Assembly (NCBI RefSeq): GCF_002902985.1
Contig: NZ_CP026167.1
Coordinates: forward strand, 2,170,001 to 2,234,000
DNA length: 64,000 nt
Direction of reading: 5' to 3'
Source of the DNA: Leclercia sp. LSNIH1
GTDB taxonomy: Bacteria; Pseudomonadota; Gammaproteobacteria; Enterobacterales; Enterobacteriaceae
The translations under genes and the position numbers were made by a program. Under the pieces are notes generated by a model that did not search any database, was not told the origin of the DNA, and saw nothing but the letters and a program-made list of their open reading frames with translations. Of this stretch, positions 1-7,886 are shown one piece after another; position 1 is the stretch's first letter; each line of letters starts with the position of its first letter.

Positions 1-2
1 CC

Positions 3-110
3 TTCAACACCTACAGCGAAAACATCAAAACTGACGTCGTTACTTATGTCGATGACAGCTCCTATAAATGCCATAACTATTACCCAGAACGTTTAAAAGT
101 TCTCATATGA
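3..110 (+). CDS. 3' end of an unrecognised gene (partial)
   Basis: An open frame runs from base 3 to a TGA at 108-110 and gives the last 35 residues of a protein whose start lies before the window; the other two forward frames close early or look non-coding. The tail is hydrophilic and tyrosine-rich (ends ...YYPERLKVLI). I do not recognise the family. Its position just ahead of a Hcp-linked gene pair, and the same low GC content, suggest it belongs to the same accessory patch. Confidence 0.45.
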   Translation, partial: FNTYSENIKTDVVTYVDDSSYKCHNYYPERLKVLI

Positions 111-205
111 ACTTATTAGATGCAAAATATAGTTTGCTTATTTACTCATTAAATTTTACCTCTTATACTCGCTGGTTTGACTTAAGCTAAATTGCCAGGG
201 CGGCT

Positions 206-895
206 ATGAATTATAACAATGACGTTATTAGCTATTTACAAGCAAACAATATTCTTGCGTTAAAGCTCGATCGTGCACTAACAGGCGTTAGAGAAGTGGT
301 TTCAAGGCAGATAGAAACTATAGGCGCCGGTGCTAAACGAGCCCTTTATTACACATCCTGTTTTACTGATGATTATCAGGATGTATGTAGAAACCAAAAG
401 AGTGAAGATATTCGTTTTAAAAATGGCGTTGTTCACCTCTTTCAGAATAATAATATTGCTTATGAAATGCTTCGTATTTATTTTGAGCAGATATTTCAGT
501 ACAAAACGTCAGAACAGTTAGAGAACATCAAGAATAAGTTAATGGCGGCAAATGTTTATATAGCTGCAAGTTCTTTTACCAACGCAGGGTTCGCGTTAGC
601 GGTCGCTTACTGCGTCGCTATTGGAATGAACCTGAGGCTTGAAATGAGAGCTTTGGTCGGCCGCAAGGCCGGAGGGGTTGTTGCCGTTGCGGGTATATAT
701 GGAGTTATTCAGAGAGCGGCTGACAGTGCGCAACGTCTGAAATATGTCTCTCCAGCCTATTACGCAGCGTTGTACTCACGGGAGCTTGAAATGATGTATT
801 TCCTGGTAGAACCATTATTTGAACGAGCCGGAGCATTCTCTCATTCAACATCGGATAGCGACATAGCCGAGCTCATCACTAAGATGATTAGATAA
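206..895 (+). CDS. Hypothetical protein, candidate pore-forming T6SS effector next to hcp
   Basis: A 229-aa protein with no signal peptide. Residues 1-110 are mixed polar; residues about 113-142 and 155-168 form two glycine/alanine-rich hydrophobic stretches, followed by an amphipathic C-terminal part. The gene is AT-rich compared with the rest of the window. Its stop codon overlaps the start of a 58-aa membrane protein, and an orphan hcp follows. That order (soluble protein with hydrophobic hairpin, small membrane protein, Hcp) matches what I know of ion-selective pore effectors of the Ssp6 kind with their membrane immunity proteins. This is inference from layout and hydrophobicity, not from a recognised catalytic motif; it could equally be an uncharacterised accessory protein. 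The ATG has an AGGG-like ribosome site 6-7 bases upstream. Confidence 0.6.
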   Translation: MNYNNDVISYLQANNILALKLDRALTGVREVVSRQIETIGAGAKRALYYTSCFTDDYQDVCRNQKSEDIRFKNGVVHLFQNNNIAYEMLRIYFEQIFQYKTSEQLENIKNKLMAANVYIAASSFTNAGFALAVAYCVAIGMNLRLEMRALVGRKAGGVVAVAGIYGVIQRAADSAQRLKYVSPAYYAALYSRELEMMYFLVEPLFERAGAFSHSTSDSDIAELITKMIR

Positions 896-1071
896 TGATG
901 AATATTATATACAGGATATTCAGGCGGATGTTTAGGTCTTTACTTGCCGACTATGGCCCGTCCATTTTAACAATATTGTTCGCATTGGTGCTGATACATT
1001 TTTTTCCAAACGGTCCTTTATGGCCTATACCTGTGTTTTTTTTAGTTGTTCTGATTTTCATTAAGTGGTAA
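895..1071 (+). CDS. 58-aa membrane protein, candidate immunity protein
   Basis: A short gene whose ATG (895-897) overlaps the stop codon of the preceding gene in a TAATG arrangement, so the two are translationally coupled. The product starts MMNIIYRIFRR, is basic at the N-terminus, and has hydrophobic stretches at residues about 22-38 and 43-56 separated by a Pro/Gly turn, so one or two membrane spans are likely. It stops at TAA 1069-1071, 37 bases before hcp. A small inner-membrane partner directly after a membrane-active candidate toxin is the usual place for an immunity protein; that role is inferred. No homologous family is recognised. Confidence 0.55.
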   Translation: MMNIIYRIFRRMFRSLLADYGPSILTILFALVLIHFFPNGPLWPIPVFFLVVLIFIKW

Positions 1072-1108
1072 AGCTCAATTTAAATTTTTGAAATAATAAG
1101 GACGTTAT

Positions 1109-1588
1109 ATGTCTACACCCGCCCATTTATGGCTTGAAGATGAAAATGGCTCTCCAGTTGTAGGTGGCTGTATTATGCCGCTACGGTTAGGCTCAATTGA
1201 GCTTAAGTCGTTCTCCCACGGTGTCACCATTCCGGTGGATCCGAATCTGGGAAAGCTTACCGGGACGCGTGTCCATCGCCCCGTCACTATAGTAAAAGAG
1301 TTCGACCGGACCACGCCTCTTCTTTATCGGGCAGTATGTGAAGGAAGAACGATGAAGAAAGCCACAATTAAGATGTACAGAATCGTTGATTCAGGTATTG
1401 AGGCTGAATATTTTAATATCATTCTGGAGAATGTGAAATTTACAACTGTTGCACCCTATCTGGCTCCGAATGGAATGAGTAGTACTCATCTTGAAACGCT
1501 GGAGTTACGTTACGAGGCGATCACTTGGAAATATACAGATGGGAATATTATCTACCGTGACTCATGGAATGATCGATGCTGTGCATGA
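1109..1588 (+). CDS. hcp: Hcp family type VI secretion protein (TssD)
   Basis: Hcp forms hexameric rings that stack into the inner tube of the type VI secretion machine and carry or chaperone effectors. The 159-aa protein has the typical enterobacterial Hcp start (MSTPAHLWLEDENGSP), the IELKSFSHG segment, the KLTGTRVHRP loop and the C-terminal ELRYEAITWKYTDGNIIY strand pair, at normal family length. The ATG is preceded by AAGGA. No other T6SS structural gene is visible, so this is an orphan hcp. It follows the candidate effector and immunity genes and would be their carrier. There is no C-terminal extension, so it is not an Hcp-toxin fusion. Confidence 0.93.
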   Translation: MSTPAHLWLEDENGSPVVGGCIMPLRLGSIELKSFSHGVTIPVDPNLGKLTGTRVHRPVTIVKEFDRTTPLLYRAVCEGRTMKKATIKMYRIVDSGIEAEYFNIILENVKFTTVAPYLAPNGMSSTHLETLELRYEAITWKYTDGNIIYRDSWNDRCCA

Positions 1589-1621
1589 GCGAGTTCATCA
1601 TTCTAAGTAAAAGTGCAATTC

Positions 1622-1647
1622 TGTCATCGTCACTTCTGACGATGACA
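1622..1647. promoter_or_regulatory. Inverted repeat upstream of the hydN sigma-54 promoter (candidate FhlA-type site)
   Basis: Arms TGTCATCGTCA (1622-1632) and TGACGATGACA (1637-1647) are perfectly complementary around CTTC. The repeat ends 44 bases before the -24/-12 element and has no following T-run, which argues against a simple terminator for hcp. In E. coli the hydN-hypF promoter is activated by FhlA; a FhlA-type enhancer site is therefore the likely role, but this is inference. Confidence 0.5.
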
Positions 1648-1691
1648 TCAACATCCCACACTAAACCCCTTTAAATTCAACATCATAATTT

Positions 1692-1708
1692 CTGGCGCGA
1701 TTTATGCA
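1692..1708 (+). promoter_or_regulatory. Sigma-54 (-24/-12) promoter of the hydN operon
   Basis: CTGGCGCGATTTATGCA matches the consensus CTGGCAC-N5-TTGCA, with GG and GC separated by exactly 10 bases. It lies 38 bases upstream of the hydN start. E. coli hydN-hypF is a sigma-54/FhlA transcription unit, which fits. Confidence 0.75.
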
Positions 1709-1745
1709 TACCCCATCCCGCTTATTACCTAGCCGGAGTTAAAGG

Positions 1746-2291
1746 ATGAATCGCTTTATCATTGCCGATGCCAGCAAATGCATCGGCTGTCGTACCTGTG
1801 AAGTGGCCTGCGTGGTGTCCCACCACGACACCCAGGACTGCGCCTCGCTAACCCCGCAGAACTTCCTGCCGCGTATTCACGTCATCAAAGGCGTCAACGT
1901 CTCCACCGCCACTATGTGCCGCCAGTGCGAAGATGCTCCCTGCGCCACCGTCTGCCCGAATGGGGCGATCGCTCGCGATAACGATTTTGTTCACGTCCAC
2001 CAGGAGCGCTGCATCGGCTGCAAAACCTGCGTGGTCGCCTGCCCATACGGCGCGATGGAAGTGGTCCTGCGTCCGGTTGTGCGCAGCATCGGTAGCGGGC
2101 TGAACGTGATGTCGGAGAAGGCCGAAGCCAATAAGTGCGACCTCTGCTACCACCAGCCGGACGGTCCGGCCTGCGTGCAGGCCTGTCCGACCAACGCCAT
2201 TGTCTGCATCGACAGGCAAAAACTTGAGCAGCTGAGCCAGGAGAAACGCCGTCGGGCGGCGCTGGACACTGTCTCTTCCATGATGCTGTAA
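1746..2291 (+). CDS. hydN: HydN-like 4Fe-4S electron carrier protein
   Basis: HydN is a ferredoxin-like subunit that passes electrons from formate dehydrogenase H. The 181-aa protein carries four cysteine clusters typical of four [4Fe-4S] centres: CIGCRTCEVAC near residue 12, CRQCEDAPCATVC near 58, CIGCKTCVVACP near 90 and CDLCYHQPDGPACVQACP near 129. It has no signal peptide, so it acts in the cytoplasm. The ATG follows AAAGG. It is the first gene of hydN-fdhF(Cys)-hypF-nickel permease; in E. coli hydN sits directly before hypF, so here a formate dehydrogenase gene is placed between them. Expression is expected under formate-fermenting conditions from the sigma-54 promoter just upstream. Confidence 0.92.
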   Translation: MNRFIIADASKCIGCRTCEVACVVSHHDTQDCASLTPQNFLPRIHVIKGVNVSTATMCRQCEDAPCATVCPNGAIARDNDFVHVHQERCIGCKTCVVACPYGAMEVVLRPVVRSIGSGLNVMSEKAEANKCDLCYHQPDGPACVQACPTNAIVCIDRQKLEQLSQEKRRRAALDTVSSMML

Positions 2292-2328
2292 GCATTTTCT
2301 CTTTTCACTTTTAGCAGGTCTGTTACTG

Positions 2329-4479
2329 ATGAAAAAAATCACCAGCGTTTGCCCTTACTGCGGTGCGGGCTGCAAATTAAAACTCGTCGTTGAGAACAAT
2401 AAGATCGTCCGTGCCGAAGCGGCAGAGGGGGTGACCAACCAGAACCAGTTGTGCCTGAAGGGCTATTACGGCTGGGACTTTCTCAACGACACCCGCATCC
2501 TGACGCCGCGCCTCACGCAGCCGATGATCCGCTACCAGAAGGGCGGCAAGTTTGTGCCGGTCTCCTGGGAGGAGGCCATACGCTATACCGCGAAGCGGCT
2601 GGGGGAGATCAAGGCGAAGTATGGCCCGCGGGCCATCATGACCACCGGCTCGTCCCGCGGAACGGGGAACGAAACCAACTACGTGATGCAGAAGTTTGCC
2701 CGCGGGGTGCTCAACACCAACAACGTCGACTGCTGCGCCCGGGTGTGTCACGGCCCGAGCGTGGCCGGGCTGCAGGAGACGCTCGGCAACGGGGCGATGA
2801 GCAACTCCATCAGCGATATCGAGCACTCAAAATGTCTGCTGATCTTCGGCTACAACTGCGCCGACTCGCACCCGATCGTCGCCCGGCGGGTGATCAAGGC
2901 GAAACAGCACGGCGCGAAGGTGATCGTCTGCGATCCGCGCAAAATCGAGACCGCGCGCATCGCCGACCGCCATCTGCAGATCAACAACGGCTGCAATATG
3001 GCGCTGGTGAATGCCTTCATTTATACGCTGCTGGAGGAGAACCTCTACAACAGCGACTACGTGGCGCGCTACACCGACGGGCTGGAGAGGCTGCGCGAGA
3101 CGGTGCGCGAGTACGCCCCGGAAAACGTCGAGGGCATTACCGGCGTCAGCGCCCGGCAGATCCGCGATGCGATGCGCATCTACGCCGCCGCGCCATCCGC
3201 CACCGTCATGTGGGGGATGGGCGTCACCCAGTTCGGGCAGGCGGTGGACGTGGTGAAAGGGCTCTCAACCCTGGCGCTGCTCACCGGCAACCTCGGGCGC
3301 GAACACTGCGGCGTCGGCCCGGTGCGCGGTCAGAACAACGTCCAGGGGGCCTGCGACATGGGGGTCATACCCAACCAGTTCCCCGGCTATCAGGATGTGA
3401 CCGACCCGCAGGTGCGGGAGAAGTTCGCCCGGGCGTGGGGTGTCGATCCCCAGCGGATGGATGACCAGGTGGGCGTGCGTATCACCGAGGTGCCGCACCT
3501 CGCCCTGGAGGGCAAGGTCAAAGCGTACTACATCATGGGGGAAGATCCGCTCCAGACCGAGGCGGACCTGGGCCTGGTGCGCAAAGGCTTTGACGCCCTC
3601 GATTTTGTGGTGGTGCAGGACATCTTCATGACCAAAACCGCCGAGGCGGCGGACGTGCTGCTGCCCGCCACCTCCTGGGGCGAGCATGGCGGGGTCTTTA
3701 CCTGCGCCGACCGCGGCTTCCAGCGCTTTGAAAAAGCCGTTGAGCCAAAAGGCAACGTCAAGCGCGACTGGGAGATCATCAGCCTGATCGCCACAGAGAT
3801 GGGCTATCCGATGCACTATCGCGACAACCAGCAGATCTGGGACGAGATGCGCGAGCTCTGCCCGCTCTTCTACGGCGTCACCTGGGAAAAAATGGGCGAG
3901 ATGGGGCACGTCCAGTGGCCTTGCCCGACCCTCGATCATCCCGGCACGCCGTGGCTCTATGCGGATAACCGCTTCGACACCCCGAACGGCAAAGGCCAGC
4001 TTTTTGCCGCCCCGTGGCGCAAGCCGGCGGAAGTGCCAGACGATGAATACCCGCTGGTGCTCTGCACCGTGCGCGAGGTGGGGCACTACTCCTGCCGCTC
4101 CATGACCGGCAACTGCGCCGCGCTGCAGGCCCTGGCGGACGAGCCGGGCTTTGTGCAGATGAACCCGCAGGATGCGGCAAAACTGGGCGTTCAGGATCGC
4201 CAGCTGGTGTGGGTCAGCTCCCGCCGCGGGAAGGTGATCAGCCGGGCGGACGTCAACGAGCGCATCAACCAGGGGGCGGTGTACATGACCTATCAGTGGT
4301 GGATCGGGGCCTGTAACGAGCTGACCCAGGACAATCTCGACCCGGTCTCGAAAACGCCGGAAACCAAATACTGCGCCGTCAAAATCGACGCCATCGCCGA
4401 TCAGCCCTGGGCGGAACGCTACGCCCAGACCACCTATCGCGACATGAAAACCCGCCTGCGTGAGGCGGTGGAGAGTTAA
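2329..4479 (+). CDS. Formate dehydrogenase H homologue, cysteine form (selenium-independent)
   Basis: A 716-aa molybdopterin/tungstopterin oxidoreductase closely matching FdhF of E. coli in length and sequence. The N-terminal [4Fe-4S] ligands are C8, C11, C15 and C42, with K44 after them. The active-site segment reads DCCARVCHGPSV: residue 140, selenocysteine in E. coli FdhF, is cysteine (TGT, 2746-2748). The neighbouring His141 and Arg333 (VRGQNN) are kept, so the enzyme should be active without selenium, probably more slowly. The SECIS-type loop found after the UGA of the second copy at 7887-10034 is not kept here. The gene sits 37 bases after hydN and is followed at once by hypF (TAA-ATG). 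Cysteine FDH-H paralogues are known from some enterobacterial FHL clusters. Confidence 0.93.
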   Translation: MKKITSVCPYCGAGCKLKLVVENNKIVRAEAAEGVTNQNQLCLKGYYGWDFLNDTRILTPRLTQPMIRYQKGGKFVPVSWEEAIRYTAKRLGEIKAKYGPRAIMTTGSSRGTGNETNYVMQKFARGVLNTNNVDCCARVCHGPSVAGLQETLGNGAMSNSISDIEHSKCLLIFGYNCADSHPIVARRVIKAKQHGAKVIVCDPRKIETARIADRHLQINNGCNMALVNAFIYTLLEENLYNSDYVARYTDGLERLRETVREYAPENVEGITGVSARQIRDAMRIYAAAPSATVMWGMGVTQFGQAVDVVKGLSTLALLTGNLGREHCGVGPVRGQNNVQGACDMGVIPNQFPGYQDVTDPQVREKFARAWGVDPQRMDDQVGVRITEVPHLALEGKVKAYYIMGEDPLQTEADLGLVRKGFDALDFVVVQDIFMTKTAEAADVLLPATSWGEHGGVFTCADRGFQRFEKAVEPKGNVKRDWEIISLIATEMGYPMHYRDNQQIWDEMRELCPLFYGVTWEKMGEMGHVQWPCPTLDHPGTPWLYADNRFDTPNGKGQLFAAPWRKPAEVPDDEYPLVLCTVREVGHYSCRSMTGNCAALQALADEPGFVQMNPQDAAKLGVQDRQLVWVSSRRGKVISRADVNERINQGAVYMTYQWWIGACNELTQDNLDPVSKTPETKYCAVKIDAIADQPWAERYAQTTYRDMKTRLREAVES

Positions 4480-6702
4480 ATGAGTACAAACGGCACGCGG
4501 GTGCGCATTCGCGGCAAAGTCCAGGGCGTCGGGTTTCGCCCCTGGGTCTGGCAGGTGGCCCAGCAGCTGGGGCTCAGGGGCGACGTCTGCAACGACGGGG
4601 CAGGGGTGGAGGTGCGTCTCGTCGGTGGGGCGCAGGCCTTTATCCGCCAGCTTGCCGTCGGCTGCCCGCCGCTGGCGCGTATCGACGATATCCAGGAGCA
4701 GCCCTGGCGCTGGGCGCAGACCCCGATGGATTTTACCATTCGTGCCAGCGCCCACAGCCAGATGACCACCCAGGTGGTGCCGGATGCCGCCACCTGTCCG
4801 GCCTGTCTGGCGGAGATGAACGACCCGCGCGAGCGCCGCTACCGCTACCCGTTTATCAACTGCACCCACTGCGGGCCGCGCTTCACCATTATCCGGGCGA
4901 TGCCCTACGATCGCCCGGCCACCACCATGGCGGGGTTTGCGCTCTGTCCGGCCTGCGAGGCGGAGTACCGCAACCCGGCGGACCGGCGCTTTCACGCCCA
5001 GCCGGTGGCCTGTCCGGACTGCGGGCCGCAGGTCAGCTGGGTGTGCGGCGAGGCGCGTGAGGAGCGGGAAGCCGCCCTTAAGGCCGCCGTATTGATGCTG
5101 AAACAGGGCGGGATCGTGGCGGTAAAAGGGCTGGGGGGGTTCCATCTGGCCTGTGATGCGCAAAACGTTGCGGCGGTAAACCGGCTGCGGGAACGTAAAC
5201 GTCGCCCGACCAAGCCGCTGGCGGTGATGATCCCCGCGCGCCTGGCCGCGTGGCTGCCTGACGACGTGCAGGCGCTGCTGCGCTCCCCGGCCGCGCCGGT
5301 GGTGCTGGTGGCAAAACACACTCTGTTCTGCGAGGCCATCGCCCCCGGGCTTAATGAGGTGGGGGTGATGCTGGCCGCCAATCCGCTCCAGCACCTGCTG
5401 ATGCAGGATCTCGATCGCCCCCTGGTGATGACCTCCGGCAACCTGAACGGCTGCCCGCCCGCGCTGACCAACCCGCAGGCGCTGCGCGATCTCGCCGGGA
5501 TCGCCGACGGCTGGCTGCTGCATAACCGCGATATCGTCCAGCGTATGGACGACTCGGTGATGCGCGCCAGCGGGGAAATGCTGCGCCGCGCCAGAGGCTT
5601 TGTGCCGGATGCGCTGCCCCTGCCGCCCGGTTTTGAAAAGGCGCCGTCGCTGCTCTGCCTGGGGGCGGATCGTAAAAATACCTTCTGCCTGGTGCGCGGC
5701 GGCCAGGCGGTGCTGAGCCAGCATCTGGGGGATCTGCATGATGACGATGCCGAACGTCAGTGGCAGCAGGCCCTGACCACCATTCAGGACATCTGGCAGT
5801 TTATCCCTGAGCGGGTGGTGACCGACGCCCATCCCGGCTACCGCGCCACGCAGCTCGGCCAGCAGATGCCCTATCCGCAGCATCAGGTGCTGCATCATCA
5901 CGCCCACGCCGCGGCCTGCATGGCGGAACACGGCTGGCCGCGGGACGGCGGGGATCTCATCGCCCTGGTGCTGGACGGTATCGGCCAGGGGGAAAACGGC
6001 GCGCTGTGGGGTGGGGAGTGCCTGCGGGTGAACTACCGCACCTGCGAAAAGCTGGGTGGGCTACCGGCGGTGGCGCTGCCCGGCGGCGATCTGGCGGCGC
6101 GCCAGCCCTGGCGCAACCTGCTGGCCCAGTGGCAGGCGTTTGTCCCCGAGTGGCGGACGCTGCCGGAGGCCGCCCGCCTTCTGAACAAACCCTGGCAGCC
6201 GCTGGCCCGGGCGATTGAACGCGGGGTGAATGCGCCGCTGGCCTCCTCCGCCGGGCGGCTGTTTGACGCCGTGGCTGCGGCGCTCAACTGCGCCCCGGAA
6301 CAGATCAGCTACGAAGGGGAGGCCGCCTGTCGGCTGGAAGCCCTGGCCCTGGGCGCCGCGCCGCAAAGCCACCCGGTCACGATGCCGGTGCGCGACGGCG
6401 AGCTGGATATGGCCACCTTCTGGCGCCAGTGGCTCGGCTGGCAGGCGCCGGACAACGCCCGGGCGTGGGCCTTTCACGACGCGCTGGCCCAAGGGCTGGC
6501 GACCCTTGCGGGCGAACATGCCCGGCGGCGGGCGCTTTCCACCGTTGTCTGCAGCGGCGGGGTGCTGCACAACCGCCTGCTGCGCGAACGTCTGCAGTTC
6601 TGGCTGAGCGATTTTACCGTGCTGTTTCCCGGGCGGCTTCCCGCCGGTGACGGGGCGGTGGCTTTTGGGCAGGCAGTGATTGCCGCCGCGACTTTTCTTT
6701 GA
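4480..6702 (+). CDS. hypF: Carbamoyltransferase HypF, [NiFe]-hydrogenase maturation
   Basis: HypF converts carbamoyl phosphate to a carbamoyl-adenylate and transfers the carbamoyl group to HypE, the source of the cyanide ligands of [NiFe] hydrogenases. The 740-aa protein shows all expected parts: an N-terminal acylphosphatase domain (VQGVGFRPW, residues 14-22), two zinc-finger-like CxxC...CxxC blocks (about 104-190), a YrdC-like domain (about 200-380) and a Kae1-like domain with the [13 protein letters not shown] metal motif near residue 472. Its ATG follows the fdhF stop codon with no gap, so it is co-translated with it, and its own TGA overlaps the region of the nickel permease start. No frameshift or missing motif was seen. 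Confidence 0.96.
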   Translation: MSTNGTRVRIRGKVQGVGFRPWVWQVAQQLGLRGDVCNDGAGVEVRLVGGAQAFIRQLAVGCPPLARIDDIQEQPWRWAQTPMDFTIRASAHSQMTTQVVPDAATCPACLAEMNDPRERRYRYPFINCTHCGPRFTIIRAMPYDRPATTMAGFALCPACEAEYRNPADRRFHAQPVACPDCGPQVSWVCGEAREEREAALKAAVLMLKQGGIVAVKGLGGFHLACDAQNVAAVNRLRERKRRPTKPLAVMIPARLAAWLPDDVQALLRSPAAPVVLVAKHTLFCEAIAPGLNEVGVMLAANPLQHLLMQDLDRPLVMTSGNLNGCPPALTNPQALRDLAGIADGWLLHNRDIVQRMDDSVMRASGEMLRRARGFVPDALPLPPGFEKAPSLLCLGADRKNTFCLVRGGQAVLSQHLGDLHDDDAERQWQQALTTIQDIWQFIPERVVTDAHPGYRATQLGQQMPYPQHQVLHHHAHAAACMAEHGWPRDGGDLIALVLDGIGQGENGALWGGECLRVNYRTCEKLGGLPAVALPGGDLAARQPWRNLLAQWQAFVPEWRTLPEAARLLNKPWQPLARAIERGVNAPLASSAGRLFDAVAAALNCAPEQISYEGEAACRLEALALGAAPQSHPVTMPVRDGELDMATFWRQWLGWQAPDNARAWAFHDALAQGLATLAGEHARRRALSTVVCSGGVLHNRLLRERLQFWLSDFTVLFPGRLPAGDGAVAFGQAVIAAATFL

Positions 6703-6716
6703 ATCTGGATCTGACT

Positions 6717-7736
6717 ATGTACATGAAATATTTCAATAACCATCCCAAAGCCCTGGCGCTGATGCTGGCGTTAATCGCAACCAATATTCTCGCCTGGGGT
6801 CTGGCGTTCTACCTCTTTCACGCCACGCCGTCGCTGCTGGCGGCCAGCCTGCTGGCCTGGTGCTATGGCCTGCGTCACGCGGTGGATGCCGACCATATTG
6901 CCGCCATCGATAACGTCACCCGCAAGATGATGCAGCAGGGCAAGCGTCCCTGCGGCGTGGGGGCCTGGTTCTCGCTGGGGCATTCGACGATTGTGGTGCT
7001 GGCCTCCATTGCTATCGCCGCCACCGCTACGGCGTTCAGCCGCAATATGGCATGGTTCCACGAAACCGGCGGCACCATCGGCACGGCGGTCTCCGCCTTC
7101 TTCCTGCTGGCGATGGCGCTGGTCAACCTGGTTATTCTGCGCGACATCTGGGGCAGCTTTAACAAAATGAAGCGCGGCGAAAGCGTGCCGGAAACGGTGT
7201 CGTTTGCCCGCGGCGGGGTGATGAACTGGCTGTTCCGCTCGGCGTTTCGCCTGGTCACCCGCAGCTGGCACATGTATCTGGTGGGCTTCCTGTTTGGCCT
7301 TGGGTTTGATACCGCCACCGAGATCGGGGTGCTGGGGATCTCCGCGGCGGGTGCCTCCAGCGGCATGTCGGTGTGGGCGATCATGGTCTTCCCGCTGCTG
7401 TTCACCAGCGGCATGGCGCTGATCGACACCCTCGATAACCTGATTATGGTGGGCGCATACGGCTGGGCCTTTAACAAGCCGCAGCGCAAGCTCTACTACA
7501 ACATGACCATCACCGGCACCTCGGTAGTGGTGGCGCTGTTTATCGGCGGGCTGGAAGCGCTGGGCCTGCTGGCAGATAAGCTGGGCCTGGAAGGTGGCCT
7601 GTGGAACGGCGTCGCGGCGCTGAACGATAACCTCGGTAACGCCGGGTTTATCGTGGTCGGGCTGTTTGTCGCCTGCTGGGTGATCTCGTTAATCAACTAC
7701 CGCTTTAAAGGCTACGACGCCCTGGTTGTACGCTAA
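6717..7736 (+). CDS. Nickel/cobalt permease, NiCoT family (HoxN/HupN/NixA)
   Basis: High-affinity secondary transporter for Ni2+ (and often Co2+) in the inner membrane. Signature motifs of the family are present: RHAVDADHIAAIDN in the second membrane segment, FSLGHSTIVV, LGFDTATEIG and the IDTLDNLIM segment; about eight hydrophobic spans can be counted. I chose ATG 6717 because a GGA lies 7-9 bases upstream; an in-frame TTG at 6699 overlapping the hypF stop, and ATG 6723, are alternatives. E. coli uses the NikABCDE ABC system instead and has no NiCoT here. Placement directly after hypF links it to nickel supply for [NiFe] hydrogenase. Confidence 0.92.
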   Translation: MYMKYFNNHPKALALMLALIATNILAWGLAFYLFHATPSLLAASLLAWCYGLRHAVDADHIAAIDNVTRKMMQQGKRPCGVGAWFSLGHSTIVVLASIAIAATATAFSRNMAWFHETGGTIGTAVSAFFLLAMALVNLVILRDIWGSFNKMKRGESVPETVSFARGGVMNWLFRSAFRLVTRSWHMYLVGFLFGLGFDTATEIGVLGISAAGASSGMSVWAIMVFPLLFTSGMALIDTLDNLIMVGAYGWAFNKPQRKLYYNMTITGTSVVVALFIGGLEALGLLADKLGLEGGLWNGVAALNDNLGNAGFIVVGLFVACWVISLINYRFKGYDALVVR

Positions 7737-7746
7737 CGTCATCGCT

Positions 7747-7779
7747 GTCCGTTCGTCACGACACTTTTGACGAACGGAC
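7747..7779. promoter_or_regulatory. Inverted repeat upstream of the fdhF sigma-54 promoter (candidate FhlA-type site)
   Basis: Arms GTCCGTTCGTCA (7747-7758) and TGACGAACGGAC (7768-7779) are perfectly complementary around a 9-base centre. The inner half-sites TCGTCA / TGACGA are shared with the repeat at 1622-1647 upstream of hydN, and the distance to the promoter is similar (54 bases). It may also serve as a terminator for the nickel permease, but no T-run follows. Confidence 0.5.
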
Positions 7780-7833
7780 CCCTTCCCGCCATTTATCCCT
7801 CTTATTTTCAATAACTTAATTTTATTTTTCAGG

Positions 7834-7850
7834 CTGGCATAGTTAATGCA
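7834..7850 (+). promoter_or_regulatory. Sigma-54 (-24/-12) promoter of fdhF
   Basis: CTGGCATAGTTAATGCA has the GG-N10-GC geometry and the TGGCA / TGCA cores of sigma-54 promoters, 36 bases before the fdhF start codon. E. coli fdhF is transcribed from such a promoter under FhlA control. Confidence 0.8.
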
Positions 7851-7886
7851 TGCCGCTGGGGACATATTACCAACGGAGTAACACCG

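Noticed and set aside
3265..5931. 888-codon open frame antisense to fdhF and hypF
   Set aside because: It is a shadow of high-GC codon bias; the plus-strand frames encode well-conserved proteins and the antisense product is Arg/His/Gly-rich with no recognisable family.
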